Of a stretch of DNA of 36,933 nucleotides, positions 7,453-14,544 are shown in pieces. Position 1 is the stretch's first letter. Every line of letters begins with the position of its first letter. The DNA comes from Prevotella sp. (GTDB taxonomy: Bacteria; Bacteroidota; Bacteroidia; Bacteroidales; Bacteroidaceae): positions 1 through 36,933 of the forward strand of contig JAILHK010000042.1 in NCBI GenBank assembly GCA_024695815.1. The letters are read 5' to 3'. A model generated the notes under the pieces. The model saw nothing but the letters and a program-made list of their open reading frames with translations. It made no database searches and was not told the DNA's origin. Made by a program: the position numbers and the translations under genes.

Positions 7453-7516
7453 CGAAATATCGGAATATCGATATATCGATATATCGAGACAACGACATAA
7501 CGACACAACGAAAAAA
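7453..7516. repeat. 8-bp tandem array (CGATATAT), downstream copy
   Basis: Eight consecutive 8-bp units all begin with CG: CGAAATAT, CGGAATAT, CGATATAT, CGATATAT, CGAGACAA, CGACATAA, CGACACAA, CGAAAAAA, starting at 7453 and ending at 7516. The ATG of prmC follows at 7518. The central two units are identical to units of the upstream array, and both arrays end in the same CGAAAA form before a start codon. Confidence 0.92.
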
Positions 7517-7517
7517 A

Positions 7518-8354
7518 ATGACCTACGAAGAATTCTGGAAACCACTGACGGCCGTTTACGAGGCTGGCGAGGCAAAGGCCATCGCCCGCATGGTGATGGA
7601 GGTGCGCTTCGGACTCTCCATGACAGACATCATCTGCGGTAAGACTGGCGATGAGGACCAGATGCTAACCTTACGACAGCGCCTGCTGACGGGCGAGCCC
7701 GTACAGTACGTGCTGGGGCAGGCAGACTTCGGCGGCAGAACTTTCCACGTGGAGCCGGGCGTGCTGATACCACGACCGGAGACCTACGAGCTGTGCCAGT
7801 GGATTCAGGAGACGCCCCAAGCACCTAAAGACGGGGCGAAGGTGCTGGACATCGGCACAGGCAGCGGATGCATCGCCTGCACACTGGCTGCCGAGATACC
7901 TAACGCAAAAGTGACAGCATGGGACATCTCGGATGAAGCCCTACGTATAGCTGCAGAGAATGCCAAACGCACCAATGTTCACGTATCTTTCGAGAAGGTG
8001 GATATACTAAATCCCCCCCTCCTTTACAGGGAGGGGCTGAGGGTGGGTCTTGATATCATCGTCAGCAACCCGCCCTATATATGTAATAAGGAACGCGCGG
8101 AGATGGAACGCAACGTGCTGGAACACGAACCATCACTGGCTCTCTTCGTGCCCGACGACGACCCTCTGCTGTTCTATCGCGCCATCGCACGCTTTGCGCG
8201 ACAGGCGCTCGACACAGACGGAAGCCTCTACTTTGAAATCAACCCGTTGTATGTCGACGAGATGAAACAGATGCTCTACAACGAAGGATTCACACATACA
8301 GAGGTCAGAAACGATCAGTTTAACAAACAACGATTTACTAAATCATGGCGATAA
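7518..8354 (+). CDS. prmC: Peptide chain release factor N5-glutamine methyltransferase
   Basis: Methylates the glutamine of the GGQ motif of release factors using S-adenosylmethionine. An N-terminal helical domain is followed by VLIPRPET (residues 83-89), the SAM-binding DIGTGSGCIACTLA (from residue 111) and the catalytic NPPY (184-187). At 278 aa it is of normal size. Residues 165-177 (NPPLLYREGLRVG), just before IVSNPPY, are encoded by a palindromic element and look like an insertion; the frame is preserved and all motifs are intact. The start codon directly abuts the 8-bp repeat array. The 3' end overlaps recX by 10 nt. Confidence 0.96.
   Translation: MTYEEFWKPLTAVYEAGEAKAIARMVMEVRFGLSMTDIICGKTGDEDQMLTLRQRLLTGEPVQYVLGQADFGGRTFHVEPGVLIPRPETYELCQWIQETPQAPKDGAKVLDIGTGSGCIACTLAAEIPNAKVTAWDISDEALRIAAENAKRTNVHVSFEKVDILNPPLLYREGLRVGLDIIVSNPPYICNKERAEMERNVLEHEPSLALFVPDDDPLLFYRAIARFARQALDTDGSLYFEINPLYVDEMKQMLYNEGFTHTEVRNDQFNKQRFTKSWR
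8010..8049 (+). repeat. Palindromic repeat element inserted in frame within prmC
   Basis: About 40 bp, unusually rich in C then G. CCCCTCC (8016-8022) pairs with GGAGGGG (8030-8036) around a 7-nt loop, followed by CTGAGGGTGGGT. It encodes NPPLLYREGLRVG. Similar peptides (of the 'PLLxREGLGVGL' kind) recur, from memory, in proteins of many Bacteroidetes genomes as short interspersed palindromes. The insertion site is a variable loop directly before the catalytic NPPY strand. Confidence 0.7.
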
Positions 8355-8833
8355 AGAAAGAGATGACCGGTCACCAGGCCTACACAAAACTGGCAGACCT
8401 CTGCGCCCGCAGCGAACATTGCCAGCAAGAAATGCTCGACAAGATGCGCCAATGGGGCGTGGCAGAAGAAGAGCAGGCACAGGTGATGCAACGACTTGTG
8501 AGCGAGCGCTATGTGGACGACGAACGCTTTACGCGAGCCTTCGTCAACGACAAGATACGCTACAACAAATGGGGACGCCGCAAGGTGGAACAGGCGTTAT
8601 GGATAAAACGCATAGACGAGCACATTGCCAAGAGCGTTCTCGACGAAGTGGACGACGCCGAGTACACCGCCATCCTGACGCCCATGCTCAAACAGAAGCG
8701 CCGCTCAACAAAGGCCAACAGCGACTACGAGCTCAACATGAAACTCATCAAGTTTGCCCTGTCGCGCGGCTTCACCATGGACATCATCAAACAATGCATC
8801 AACGTAGAAGATGAAACCGAGTTTCTGGACTGA
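8345..8833 (+). CDS. recX: Regulatory protein RecX
   Basis: RecX family modulator of RecA filaments; 162 residues, the usual size. The helical repeats are recognisable from ERYVDDERFTRAFVNDKIRY (residues about 54-73) and KWGRRKVEQAL, the most conserved RecX stretch. It overlaps prmC by 10 nt at its start and the comF-like gene by 23 nt at its end, so translation is probably coupled. No recA is nearby. Confidence 0.93.
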   Translation: MAIKKEMTGHQAYTKLADLCARSEHCQQEMLDKMRQWGVAEEEQAQVMQRLVSERYVDDERFTRAFVNDKIRYNKWGRRKVEQALWIKRIDEHIAKSVLDEVDDAEYTAILTPMLKQKRRSTKANSDYELNMKLIKFALSRGFTMDIIKQCINVEDETEFLD

Positions 8834-9509
8834 TCTACTAGACTTTATCTCCCCGCGCACCTGTTGTATCTGCGGTCGCCGACTGTCATCAAGAGAAGAG
8901 TGTATCTGCATCAGATGTATCTGTGAAATGCCCTTCACCGACTACCACCTCCACCCCTTAGACAACCCCATGGCCCGACTCTTCTGGGGCTTGTTTCCGG
9001 TAGAACGCGTGGCGGCCTTGTTTTTCTATCGGCCACAAGCGCAACCCAGGCACATGATTCACGACCTGAAATACCACTACGCGCCCGAGATTGGCGAGTA
9101 CCTGGGACAACTGACGGTCAAGCGCATGCAACCATACGGTTTCTTTGACGGCATCGATGCCATCATCCCCATGCCCATCACCTGGCTCAGACGCCTGCAA
9201 CGCGGCTATAACCAAAGCGAGGAAATAGCCAAAGGACTGCATGAGCTCACCGGCATACCCGTCTATAAGGACGTGGTGAAGCGCCATCGTTTCAAGCGCA
9301 GCCAGACCCGTCTGAAGGCTCAACAGCGCCGAGAGAACGTGCAAGGTGCGTTTCTGCTGCGCAAAGGAGAGAAGATACGCGGGAAGCACATACTGCTCAT
9401 CGACGACGTCATCACCACCGGGGCCACCATCAGTGCCTGTGCCGAGGAATTGGCCAAGGTTGCAGACGTACGTATCAGTGTGCTTTCCATCTGCTTAACG
9501 AAACCGTGA
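8811..9509 (+). CDS. ComF-family phosphoribosyltransferase-like protein
   Basis: The protein has an N-terminal cysteine cluster (CCICGRR at about residues 18-24 and CICIRCIC) forming the ComF zinc module. A type I phosphoribosyltransferase domain follows, with PRPP loop ILLIDDVITTGAT near residues 194-206. LRRLQRGYNQSEEIAKGL is the typical ComF substrate-side motif. ComF contributes to DNA uptake in naturally competent bacteria; in Bacteroidetes its role is unproven. The 232-aa length is normal. The start lies inside recX (23-nt overlap). It closes the prmC-recX-comF group. Confidence 0.92.
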   Translation: MKPSFWTDLLDFISPRTCCICGRRLSSREECICIRCICEMPFTDYHLHPLDNPMARLFWGLFPVERVAALFFYRPQAQPRHMIHDLKYHYAPEIGEYLGQLTVKRMQPYGFFDGIDAIIPMPITWLRRLQRGYNQSEEIAKGLHELTGIPVYKDVVKRHRFKRSQTRLKAQQRRENVQGAFLLRKGEKIRGKHILLIDDVITTGATISACAEELAKVADVRISVLSICLTKP

Positions 9510-9532
9510 ATAATGAAAAATCTCATTCATAA

Positions 9533-9566
9533 TTGTTTCGTTTTCAATTAAATTATGTACCTTTGC
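9533..9566 (+). promoter_or_regulatory. Promoter of pyrE
   Basis: TACCTTTGC (9558-9566) is a perfect -7 box, 22 nt after TTG (9533-9535). The ATG of pyrE is 22 nt downstream. Confidence 0.8.
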
Positions 9567-9588
9567 ACGCAAAACTAAATAGAACACC

Positions 9589-10218
9589 ATGGATATCAAA
9601 AAACAATTCGCCCAGAAGCTGATGGACATTCAGGCCATCAAGTTGCAACCAAACGACCCATTCACATGGGCAAGTGGATGGAAATCACCTATTTATACAG
9701 ACAACCGCAAGACCCTCTCGTTCCCCCAACTGCGCTCTTTCGTGAAGTTGGAACTGTGTCATGCCATTCAGGAGAACTTCCCCGAGGCAGAAGCCGTAGC
9801 AGGTGTTGCCACAGGTGCCATCGCACAGGGTGCGCTGGTAGCCGACCAGCTGGGACTCCCCTATAGCTACGTTCGTCCGAAGCCAAAAGATCACGGCATG
9901 GGCAACCAGGTAGAAGGCGAGATTAAGAAGGGTGCCAAAGTGGTTGTTGTAGAAGACCTGATTTCTACCGGTGGCAGTTCACTGAAGGCCGTAGCCGCCC
10001 TGCGCGAGTATGGCGTTGAAGTCATCGGCATGGTAGCATCGTTCACCTATGGTTTCCCTGTAGCAGAAGAAGCCTTCCGCGAGGCTGGCGTCAAGCTCAT
10101 CACACTGAGCAACTACGATGCTGTGCTGGAGCAGGCTGCCGAGACCGGCTACATCAAGGAGGAAGACAAGGCCGTACTGGCAGAGTGGAGAAAGAACCCA
10201 GGTGAATGGAAGAAATAA
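9589..10218 (+). CDS. pyrE: Orotate phosphoribosyltransferase
   Basis: Joins orotate with PRPP to give orotidine 5'-phosphate in de novo pyrimidine synthesis. FTWASGWKSPIYTDNR (residues about 24-39) is the orotate-side signature. YVRPKPKDHGMGNQVEG carries the flexible catalytic loop, and VVVVEDLISTGGSS is the PRPP-binding motif. The 209-aa length is normal for the family. It begins a plus-strand run (pyrE, START-like, argH, lipoprotein) behind a clear promoter; no pyr attenuator is visible in the short leader. Confidence 0.97.
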   Translation: MDIKKQFAQKLMDIQAIKLQPNDPFTWASGWKSPIYTDNRKTLSFPQLRSFVKLELCHAIQENFPEAEAVAGVATGAIAQGALVADQLGLPYSYVRPKPKDHGMGNQVEGEIKKGAKVVVVEDLISTGGSSLKAVAALREYGVEVIGMVASFTYGFPVAEEAFREAGVKLITLSNYDAVLEQAAETGYIKEEDKAVLAEWRKNPGEWKK

Positions 10219-10224
10219 CTGATT

Positions 10225-10638
10225 ATGTCAAAATTTGAAAGTAGCATCAAACAGGTACCATACTCGCAAGAGGCGGTATATAACCTGATCAGCGACCTGA
10301 GCAATCTGGAGCGAGTACGCAACCGTGTGCCCGAGGATAAGATTAAGGACTTCTCGTTCGACAAAGACTCGGTGACGGTGAATGCTCCCATGGTTGGCAG
10401 CATCACCTTGCAGATTGTTGAGCGCGACGAGCCAAAATGTGTGAAGTTCGAGAGCGTACAGTCGCCCGTGCCCTTCAATCTGTGGATACAGGTGCTGCCT
10501 GTCAGCGAGACTGCCTCAAAGATGAAGGTTACCGTCAAGGCCGACATCCCTTTCATGCTGAAAGCCATGGTGAGCGGTCCTCTGCAAGATGGTGTTGAGA
10601 AGATTGCCGATGCACTGGCAATGGTTCCTTATGTATAA
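10225..10638 (+). CDS. SRPBCC (START-like) family protein
   Basis: A 137-residue protein with the pattern of a START-like, polyketide cyclase-type hydrophobic pocket: VYNLISDLSNLERVRNRVP near the N-terminus, central beta strands, and a long C-terminal helix DGVEKIADALAMVPY. The ligand is unknown. It starts 6 nt after pyrE and stops 50 nt before argH, an arrangement that suggests cotranscription. The fold assignment is reasonable; no function is claimed. Confidence 0.75.
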   Translation: MSKFESSIKQVPYSQEAVYNLISDLSNLERVRNRVPEDKIKDFSFDKDSVTVNAPMVGSITLQIVERDEPKCVKFESVQSPVPFNLWIQVLPVSETASKMKVTVKADIPFMLKAMVSGPLQDGVEKIADALAMVPYV

Positions 10639-10688
10639 CCAAGACGTTATCATCCGATAGCGTCGTCACGAAATAGCAAAGAAAGACA

Positions 10689-12038
10689 ATGGCACAAAAG
10701 CTCTGGGAGAAAGACTTTGAGATCAACAGTGAGATAGAACGTTTCACCGTGGGTCGCGACCGTGAGATGGACCTCTACCTGGCTCCTTACGATGTATTAG
10801 GCTCTATGGCTCACATCACCATGCTCGAGAGCATCGGACTGTTGGGAAAAGACGAGCTGCCCGTACTGTTAGCCGAGTTGAAGAACATCTACAAGCAGGC
10901 ACAGCGCGGTGAGTTCAAGATTGAAGACGGCATCGAGGATGTCCACTCTCAGGTGGAACTGATGCTCACCCGTAAGTTGGGCGACATGGGCAAGAAGATC
11001 CACTCGGGCCGTTCGCGCAACGACCAGGTGCTGGTGGACCTGAAGCTGTTCACCCGTCATCAGCTGCAGCTGGTGGCCGAGGCCGTCAAAGACCTGTTCG
11101 ACCAGCTCATAGCCAAGAGCAACCAGTACAAGAATGTGCTGATGCCCGGCTACACACACCTGCAGGTGGCCATGCCCTCGTCTTTCGGTCTTTGGTTTGG
11201 CGCCTATGCCGAGAGCTTGGCCGACGACATGCTGTTTCTGCAGGCTGCCTATAAGATGACCAACCGCAACCCCTTGGGTTCGGCTGCAGGCTACGGTTCT
11301 TCGTTTCCCTTGAACCGACAGATGACCACCGACCTGCTTGGCTTTGACTCGATGGACTACAACGTGGTTTATGCACAGATGGGGCGCGGAAAGATGGAAC
11401 GCAACGTGGGCTTTGCCATTGCCACCATTGCCGGCACGATGGCAAAGTTGGCTTTTGACGCATGCATGTTCAACTGTCAGAACTTCGGTTTTGTGAAGTT
11501 GCCTAAGGAATGCACCACGGGCTCGAGCATCATGCCACACAAGAAGAACCCCGACGTCTTTGAGCTGATTCGCTCGAAGTCGAACAAATTGCAAAGCCTG
11601 CCACAGCAAATCACGCTGATGATGAACAACCTGCCGGTGGGCTATTTCCGCGACTTACAGATTATCAAAGAGGTGTTCCTGCCTGCCTTCGACGAACTGC
11701 TCGACTGCCTGCGCATGACCGCTTATATCATCAACCGTATCGAGGTGAACGATCATATTCTCGACGACCCTCGCTACGACCCAATGTTCTCTGTTGAGGA
11801 GGTCAACCGCCTGGCTGCCGAGGGCATGCCCTTCCGCGATGCCTACAAAAAGGTGGGACTTGACATCGAAGCTGGTAAGTTCACGCCCTGCAAGGATATC
11901 CACCACACGCACGAAGGCAGCATAGGCAACCTGATGAACGACCACATCTGCCAGCTGATGCAGCAGGTGTTGGACGGATTCGGTTTTGAACGTGTTGCCA
12001 AGGCCGAGTCACAACTCTTGAGTTCATGCGAAGACTGA
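10689..12038 (+). CDS. argH: Argininosuccinate lyase
   Basis: Last step of arginine synthesis, splitting argininosuccinate into arginine and fumarate. It belongs to the fumarase/aspartase superfamily: HSGRSRNDQV (residues about 105-114), PGYTHLQVAMP and the signature GSSIMPHKKNPDVFE starting at residue 278 with the catalytic serine loop. The 449-aa length is normal. No other arginine genes are adjacent. The next gene, a lipoprotein, begins 13 nt before its stop codon in another frame. Confidence 0.97.
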   Translation: MAQKLWEKDFEINSEIERFTVGRDREMDLYLAPYDVLGSMAHITMLESIGLLGKDELPVLLAELKNIYKQAQRGEFKIEDGIEDVHSQVELMLTRKLGDMGKKIHSGRSRNDQVLVDLKLFTRHQLQLVAEAVKDLFDQLIAKSNQYKNVLMPGYTHLQVAMPSSFGLWFGAYAESLADDMLFLQAAYKMTNRNPLGSAAGYGSSFPLNRQMTTDLLGFDSMDYNVVYAQMGRGKMERNVGFAIATIAGTMAKLAFDACMFNCQNFGFVKLPKECTTGSSIMPHKKNPDVFELIRSKSNKLQSLPQQITLMMNNLPVGYFRDLQIIKEVFLPAFDELLDCLRMTAYIINRIEVNDHILDDPRYDPMFSVEEVNRLAAEGMPFRDAYKKVGLDIEAGKFTPCKDIHHTHEGSIGNLMNDHICQLMQQVLDGFGFERVAKAESQLLSSCED

Positions 12039-12589
12039 AACTCCTCGTTGTAAGCTTGTTGTGCTTGCTGTGTGCCTGCGAAGAAGACCCACAGTATAGC
12101 AACACCTATTGTAACTTCCTGTTTCAGGCCTTCCTTTTTCCCAGCAGTGCCCTGACAAAGGCTGTCAGCGGTGCCGGTGGTGATTTCTGCATCGTGAAGG
12201 CAACAGGAACCAGCCCAGTTCACCTGAAATGCACCCCTAATCAGGGTTCTTACAACCAAGCAGACCTTGACCTGTCTATGACCACGGCCATCGGCAATGA
12301 ACGTCTGAACTACAACACCATGGGACAGAAGCGCGGGCTGGTCATCGGACGAACATACGAAGGTGTGTTGTGTGCCTACGACCTGCAGTGCCCTAACTGC
12401 GACTTCAACTCAGAACTGGTGTGGGGAGCTAAGCCTCATCTGCTGAAATGCAACAAGTGTCAGCGCGTGTACAACATCTACAGCGCCTATAGTTACATAG
12501 AAAGCGGAAACAAGGGAAGAGCACTGGAACAATACAAGCGCGTGACCTACGACAGAAATCAAGGTATCCTTCAAGTACGCAATCCCTGA
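12026..12589 (+). CDS. Lipoprotein with Rieske-like fold carrying four cysteines
   Basis: An exported lipoprotein of 187 residues: short basic N-terminus, hydrophobic stretch and lipobox LCAC with lipidated C18. The C-terminal half reads CAYDLQCPNC, then 16 residues, then CNKC, then VYNI, and ends YDRNQGILQVRNP. The spacing and surrounding strands follow the Rieske pattern (CxH-x16/17-CxxH), but both histidine positions hold cysteine (C122, C125, C142, C145). That favours a zinc or rubredoxin-like site over a 2Fe-2S Rieske cluster. It overlaps argH by 13 nt. Function unknown; the resemblance is by eye. Confidence 0.7.
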   Translation: MRRLKLLVVSLLCLLCACEEDPQYSNTYCNFLFQAFLFPSSALTKAVSGAGGDFCIVKATGTSPVHLKCTPNQGSYNQADLDLSMTTAIGNERLNYNTMGQKRGLVIGRTYEGVLCAYDLQCPNCDFNSELVWGAKPHLLKCNKCQRVYNIYSAYSYIESGNKGRALEQYKRVTYDRNQGILQVRNP

Positions 12590-12604
12590 AAAAGTGTGAA
12601 AACA

Positions 12605-12637
12605 TTTGGTGTTTACGAATAATAAATGTACCTTTGC
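12605..12637 (+). promoter_or_regulatory. Promoter of tRNA-Leu
   Basis: TTTG (12605-12608), a 20-nt spacer and TACCTTTGC (12629-12637): a full consensus promoter 44 nt before the mature tRNA. Confidence 0.85.
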
Positions 12638-12681
12638 ACCGATTTTAAAGAAAATCGCTACATTTATTGTAAAAAAAGGCT

Positions 12682-12766
12682 GCCGCGATGGTGGAATGGT
12701 AGACACGAGGGACTTAAAATCCCTTGGCCCGAAATGGCTGTGCGGGTTCGAGTCCCGCTCGCGGCA
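12682..12766 (+). tRNA. tRNA-Leu (anticodon TAA)
   Basis: An 85-nt class II tRNA. The acceptor stem GCCGCGA (12682-12688) pairs with TCGCGGC (12759-12765), with discriminator A. The anticodon loop CTTAAAA gives anticodon TAA for leucine (UUA), a long variable arm follows, and GGTTCGAGTCC marks the T arm. The 3' CCA is not encoded. Confidence 0.96.
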
Positions 12767-12771
12767 CGGAC

Positions 12772-12799
12772 AAAGGATTCGAAAAACATCGAATCCTTT
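12772..12799 (+). terminator. Hairpin after tRNA-Leu (weak terminator or processing signal)
   Basis: AAAGGATTCGA (12772-12782) and TCGAATCCTTT (12789-12799) form a perfect 11-bp stem with a 6-nt loop, 5 nt after the tRNA. It is followed by AACGTTTT rather than a clean T run. No promoter is visible between it and the lipoprotein gene at 12853, so readthrough may occur. Confidence 0.6.
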
Positions 12800-12852
12800 A
12801 ACGTTTTAAAAAAGACACATCAAAACTTAACATCAAAACATAAATAAAGAAA

Positions 12853-14544
12853 ATGAAGAATAAAGGAACAATTTTACTGTCAGCCGTTGCTGTTGCAATG
12901 CTGACATCATGTTCGGGAAAGCTTGGTGCACTCTCTGCCGACAATTTCAATGTAACACCAAATCCATTGGAGTCACAAGCTGGTGAGGTTTCTGCTACCA
13001 TCAATGGTATGTTCCCCGAGAAATACATGAAGAAGAAGGCTGTTGTCACCGTTACACCTCAGCTGCGCTTCCAGACCGTGGACGGCGTAAAGCAGGTGGC
13101 TGGCGAGAGCGCTACCTTCCAGGGAGAAAAAGTGCTGGGCAACGACCAGACCATCTCTTATCGTATGGGTGGAAACTATGCTATGAAGAGCACCTTCGCC
13201 TACCAGCCCGAGATGCAGCAGAGCGAGCTTTACCTCACCTTCGACGCCAAGGTTGGCAAGAAGACTGTCAAGGTGCCTGAGGTAAAGGTTGCCAACGGTG
13301 TGATTGCTACCTCTGAGCTCTACAAGCGTGCGCTGACATCTGCACAGGCTGCTGTTGCTCAGGATGCTTTCCAGCGCATCATCGAGAAGAAACAGGAAGC
13401 TAACATCAAGTTCCTTATCGGACAGGCTCAGCTGCGCAAGAGCGAGCTTCAGAACAACTCTGTCAAAGAGTTCGTTCGTTTGCTGAGCACAATCGTTAAG
13501 GACCAGGAGGGTATGCTCCTCGACGGTGTTGAGGTTTCTGCCTATGCATCTCCCGATGGTGGTTTCCAGGTTAACGAGCGTCTGGCTGGCAAGCGTCAGG
13601 ACGTAGCCGAGAAATACGTTGAGAAAGAAATGAAGAAAGCTAAGTTGGATGCAAATGTTGACACCAAATATACTGCAGAAGACTGGGAAGGTTTCCAGGA
13701 GCTGGTAGCTGCCAGCAACATTCAGGACAAGGATGTCATCCTGCGTGTGCTTTCTATGTATCAGGATCCTGAGGAGCGCGAGCAGCAGATCAAGAACATC
13801 TCTTCTGCTTTCCGCGAACTGGCCGACGGCATCCTGCCTCAGTTGCGCCGTGCTCGTCTGACTATCAACTACGAGCTCATCGGTCGTGACGACGAGCAGA
13901 TCCAGGAACAGTTCAAGAGCGATGCTACCAAGCTGAGCATCGAGGAACTGCTCTACGGTGCTACACTCGACGAAGAGAACGCTGCTACTGCCGAGGCTTA
14001 CTACAAGAAGGCCGTAGAACTCTACCCCGAGGATGCACGTGCCTACAACAACCTGGCTGTTCTGGCTTATGCTAAGGGCAACGACAAGGAGGCTAGTCAG
14101 TGGATAGCTAAGGCTCAGAAGAAGAATGCTAACCTGGCCGAGGCTAACGCCAACATGGGTCTGCTGGCTCTGAAACAGGGCGACATGCTGAATGCTGAGA
14201 ACTACATTGCTAAGGCTTCAAGCGCTAACGGTCTGGAAGAGGTAATGGGCAACCTGCACCTGGCACAGGGCAAGTATGCTCAGGCTGAGCAGGACTTCGG
14301 TAACCTGAAGACCAACTCTGCTGCTCTGGCACAGATTCTGAACAAGAACTATCAGGCAGCTGCTAACACACTGAAGGGTGTTAAGAATGCCGATGCCACC
14401 ACCTTCTACCTCGCTGCAATCCTCAACGCCCGCACTGGCAACAATGCCGAGGCTGCTCAGGCTCTGCAGCAGGCCATCGCCAAGGATCCCACATTGGCAG
14501 AATATGCTGCTAAGGATCTGGAACTCGTAAACATTAAGAAATGA
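12853..14544 (+). CDS. TPR-repeat, OmpA-like outer-membrane lipoprotein
   Basis: A 563-residue lipoprotein with lipobox MLTSC (lipidated C20). A beta-rich domain (about residues 25-150) is followed by a segment resembling an OmpA-type peptidoglycan-binding domain (VSAYASPDGGFQVNERLAGKR, about 229-249). Tetratricopeptide repeats then fill roughly residues 370-560 (AEAYYKKAVELYPEDARAYN and similar). This suggests a cell-envelope scaffold anchored between outer membrane and peptidoglycan. Codons are strongly biased (many CTG, GCT, AAG), suggesting high expression. It overlaps the next gene by 4 nt. Similar proteins are common and abundant in Bacteroidales; the precise role is not established. 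Confidence 0.85.
   Translation: MKNKGTILLSAVAVAMLTSCSGKLGALSADNFNVTPNPLESQAGEVSATINGMFPEKYMKKKAVVTVTPQLRFQTVDGVKQVAGESATFQGEKVLGNDQTISYRMGGNYAMKSTFAYQPEMQQSELYLTFDAKVGKKTVKVPEVKVANGVIATSELYKRALTSAQAAVAQDAFQRIIEKKQEANIKFLIGQAQLRKSELQNNSVKEFVRLLSTIVKDQEGMLLDGVEVSAYASPDGGFQVNERLAGKRQDVAEKYVEKEMKKAKLDANVDTKYTAEDWEGFQELVAASNIQDKDVILRVLSMYQDPEEREQQIKNISSAFRELADGILPQLRRARLTINYELIGRDDEQIQEQFKSDATKLSIEELLYGATLDEENAATAEAYYKKAVELYPEDARAYNNLAVLAYAKGNDKEASQWIAKAQKKNANLAEANANMGLLALKQGDMLNAENYIAKASSANGLEEVMGNLHLAQGKYAQAEQDFGNLKTNSAALAQILNKNYQAAANTLKGVKNADATTFYLAAILNARTGNNAEAAQALQQAIAKDPTLAEYAAKDLELVNIKK

Noticed and set aside
9510..9588. Pyrimidine attenuator upstream of pyrE
   Set aside because: The region contains only a promoter and a 22-nt leader; no terminator/antiterminator pair is present.
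10869..11609. Minus-strand open frame opposite argH
   Set aside because: It is a shadow of argH, with no protein-like composition.
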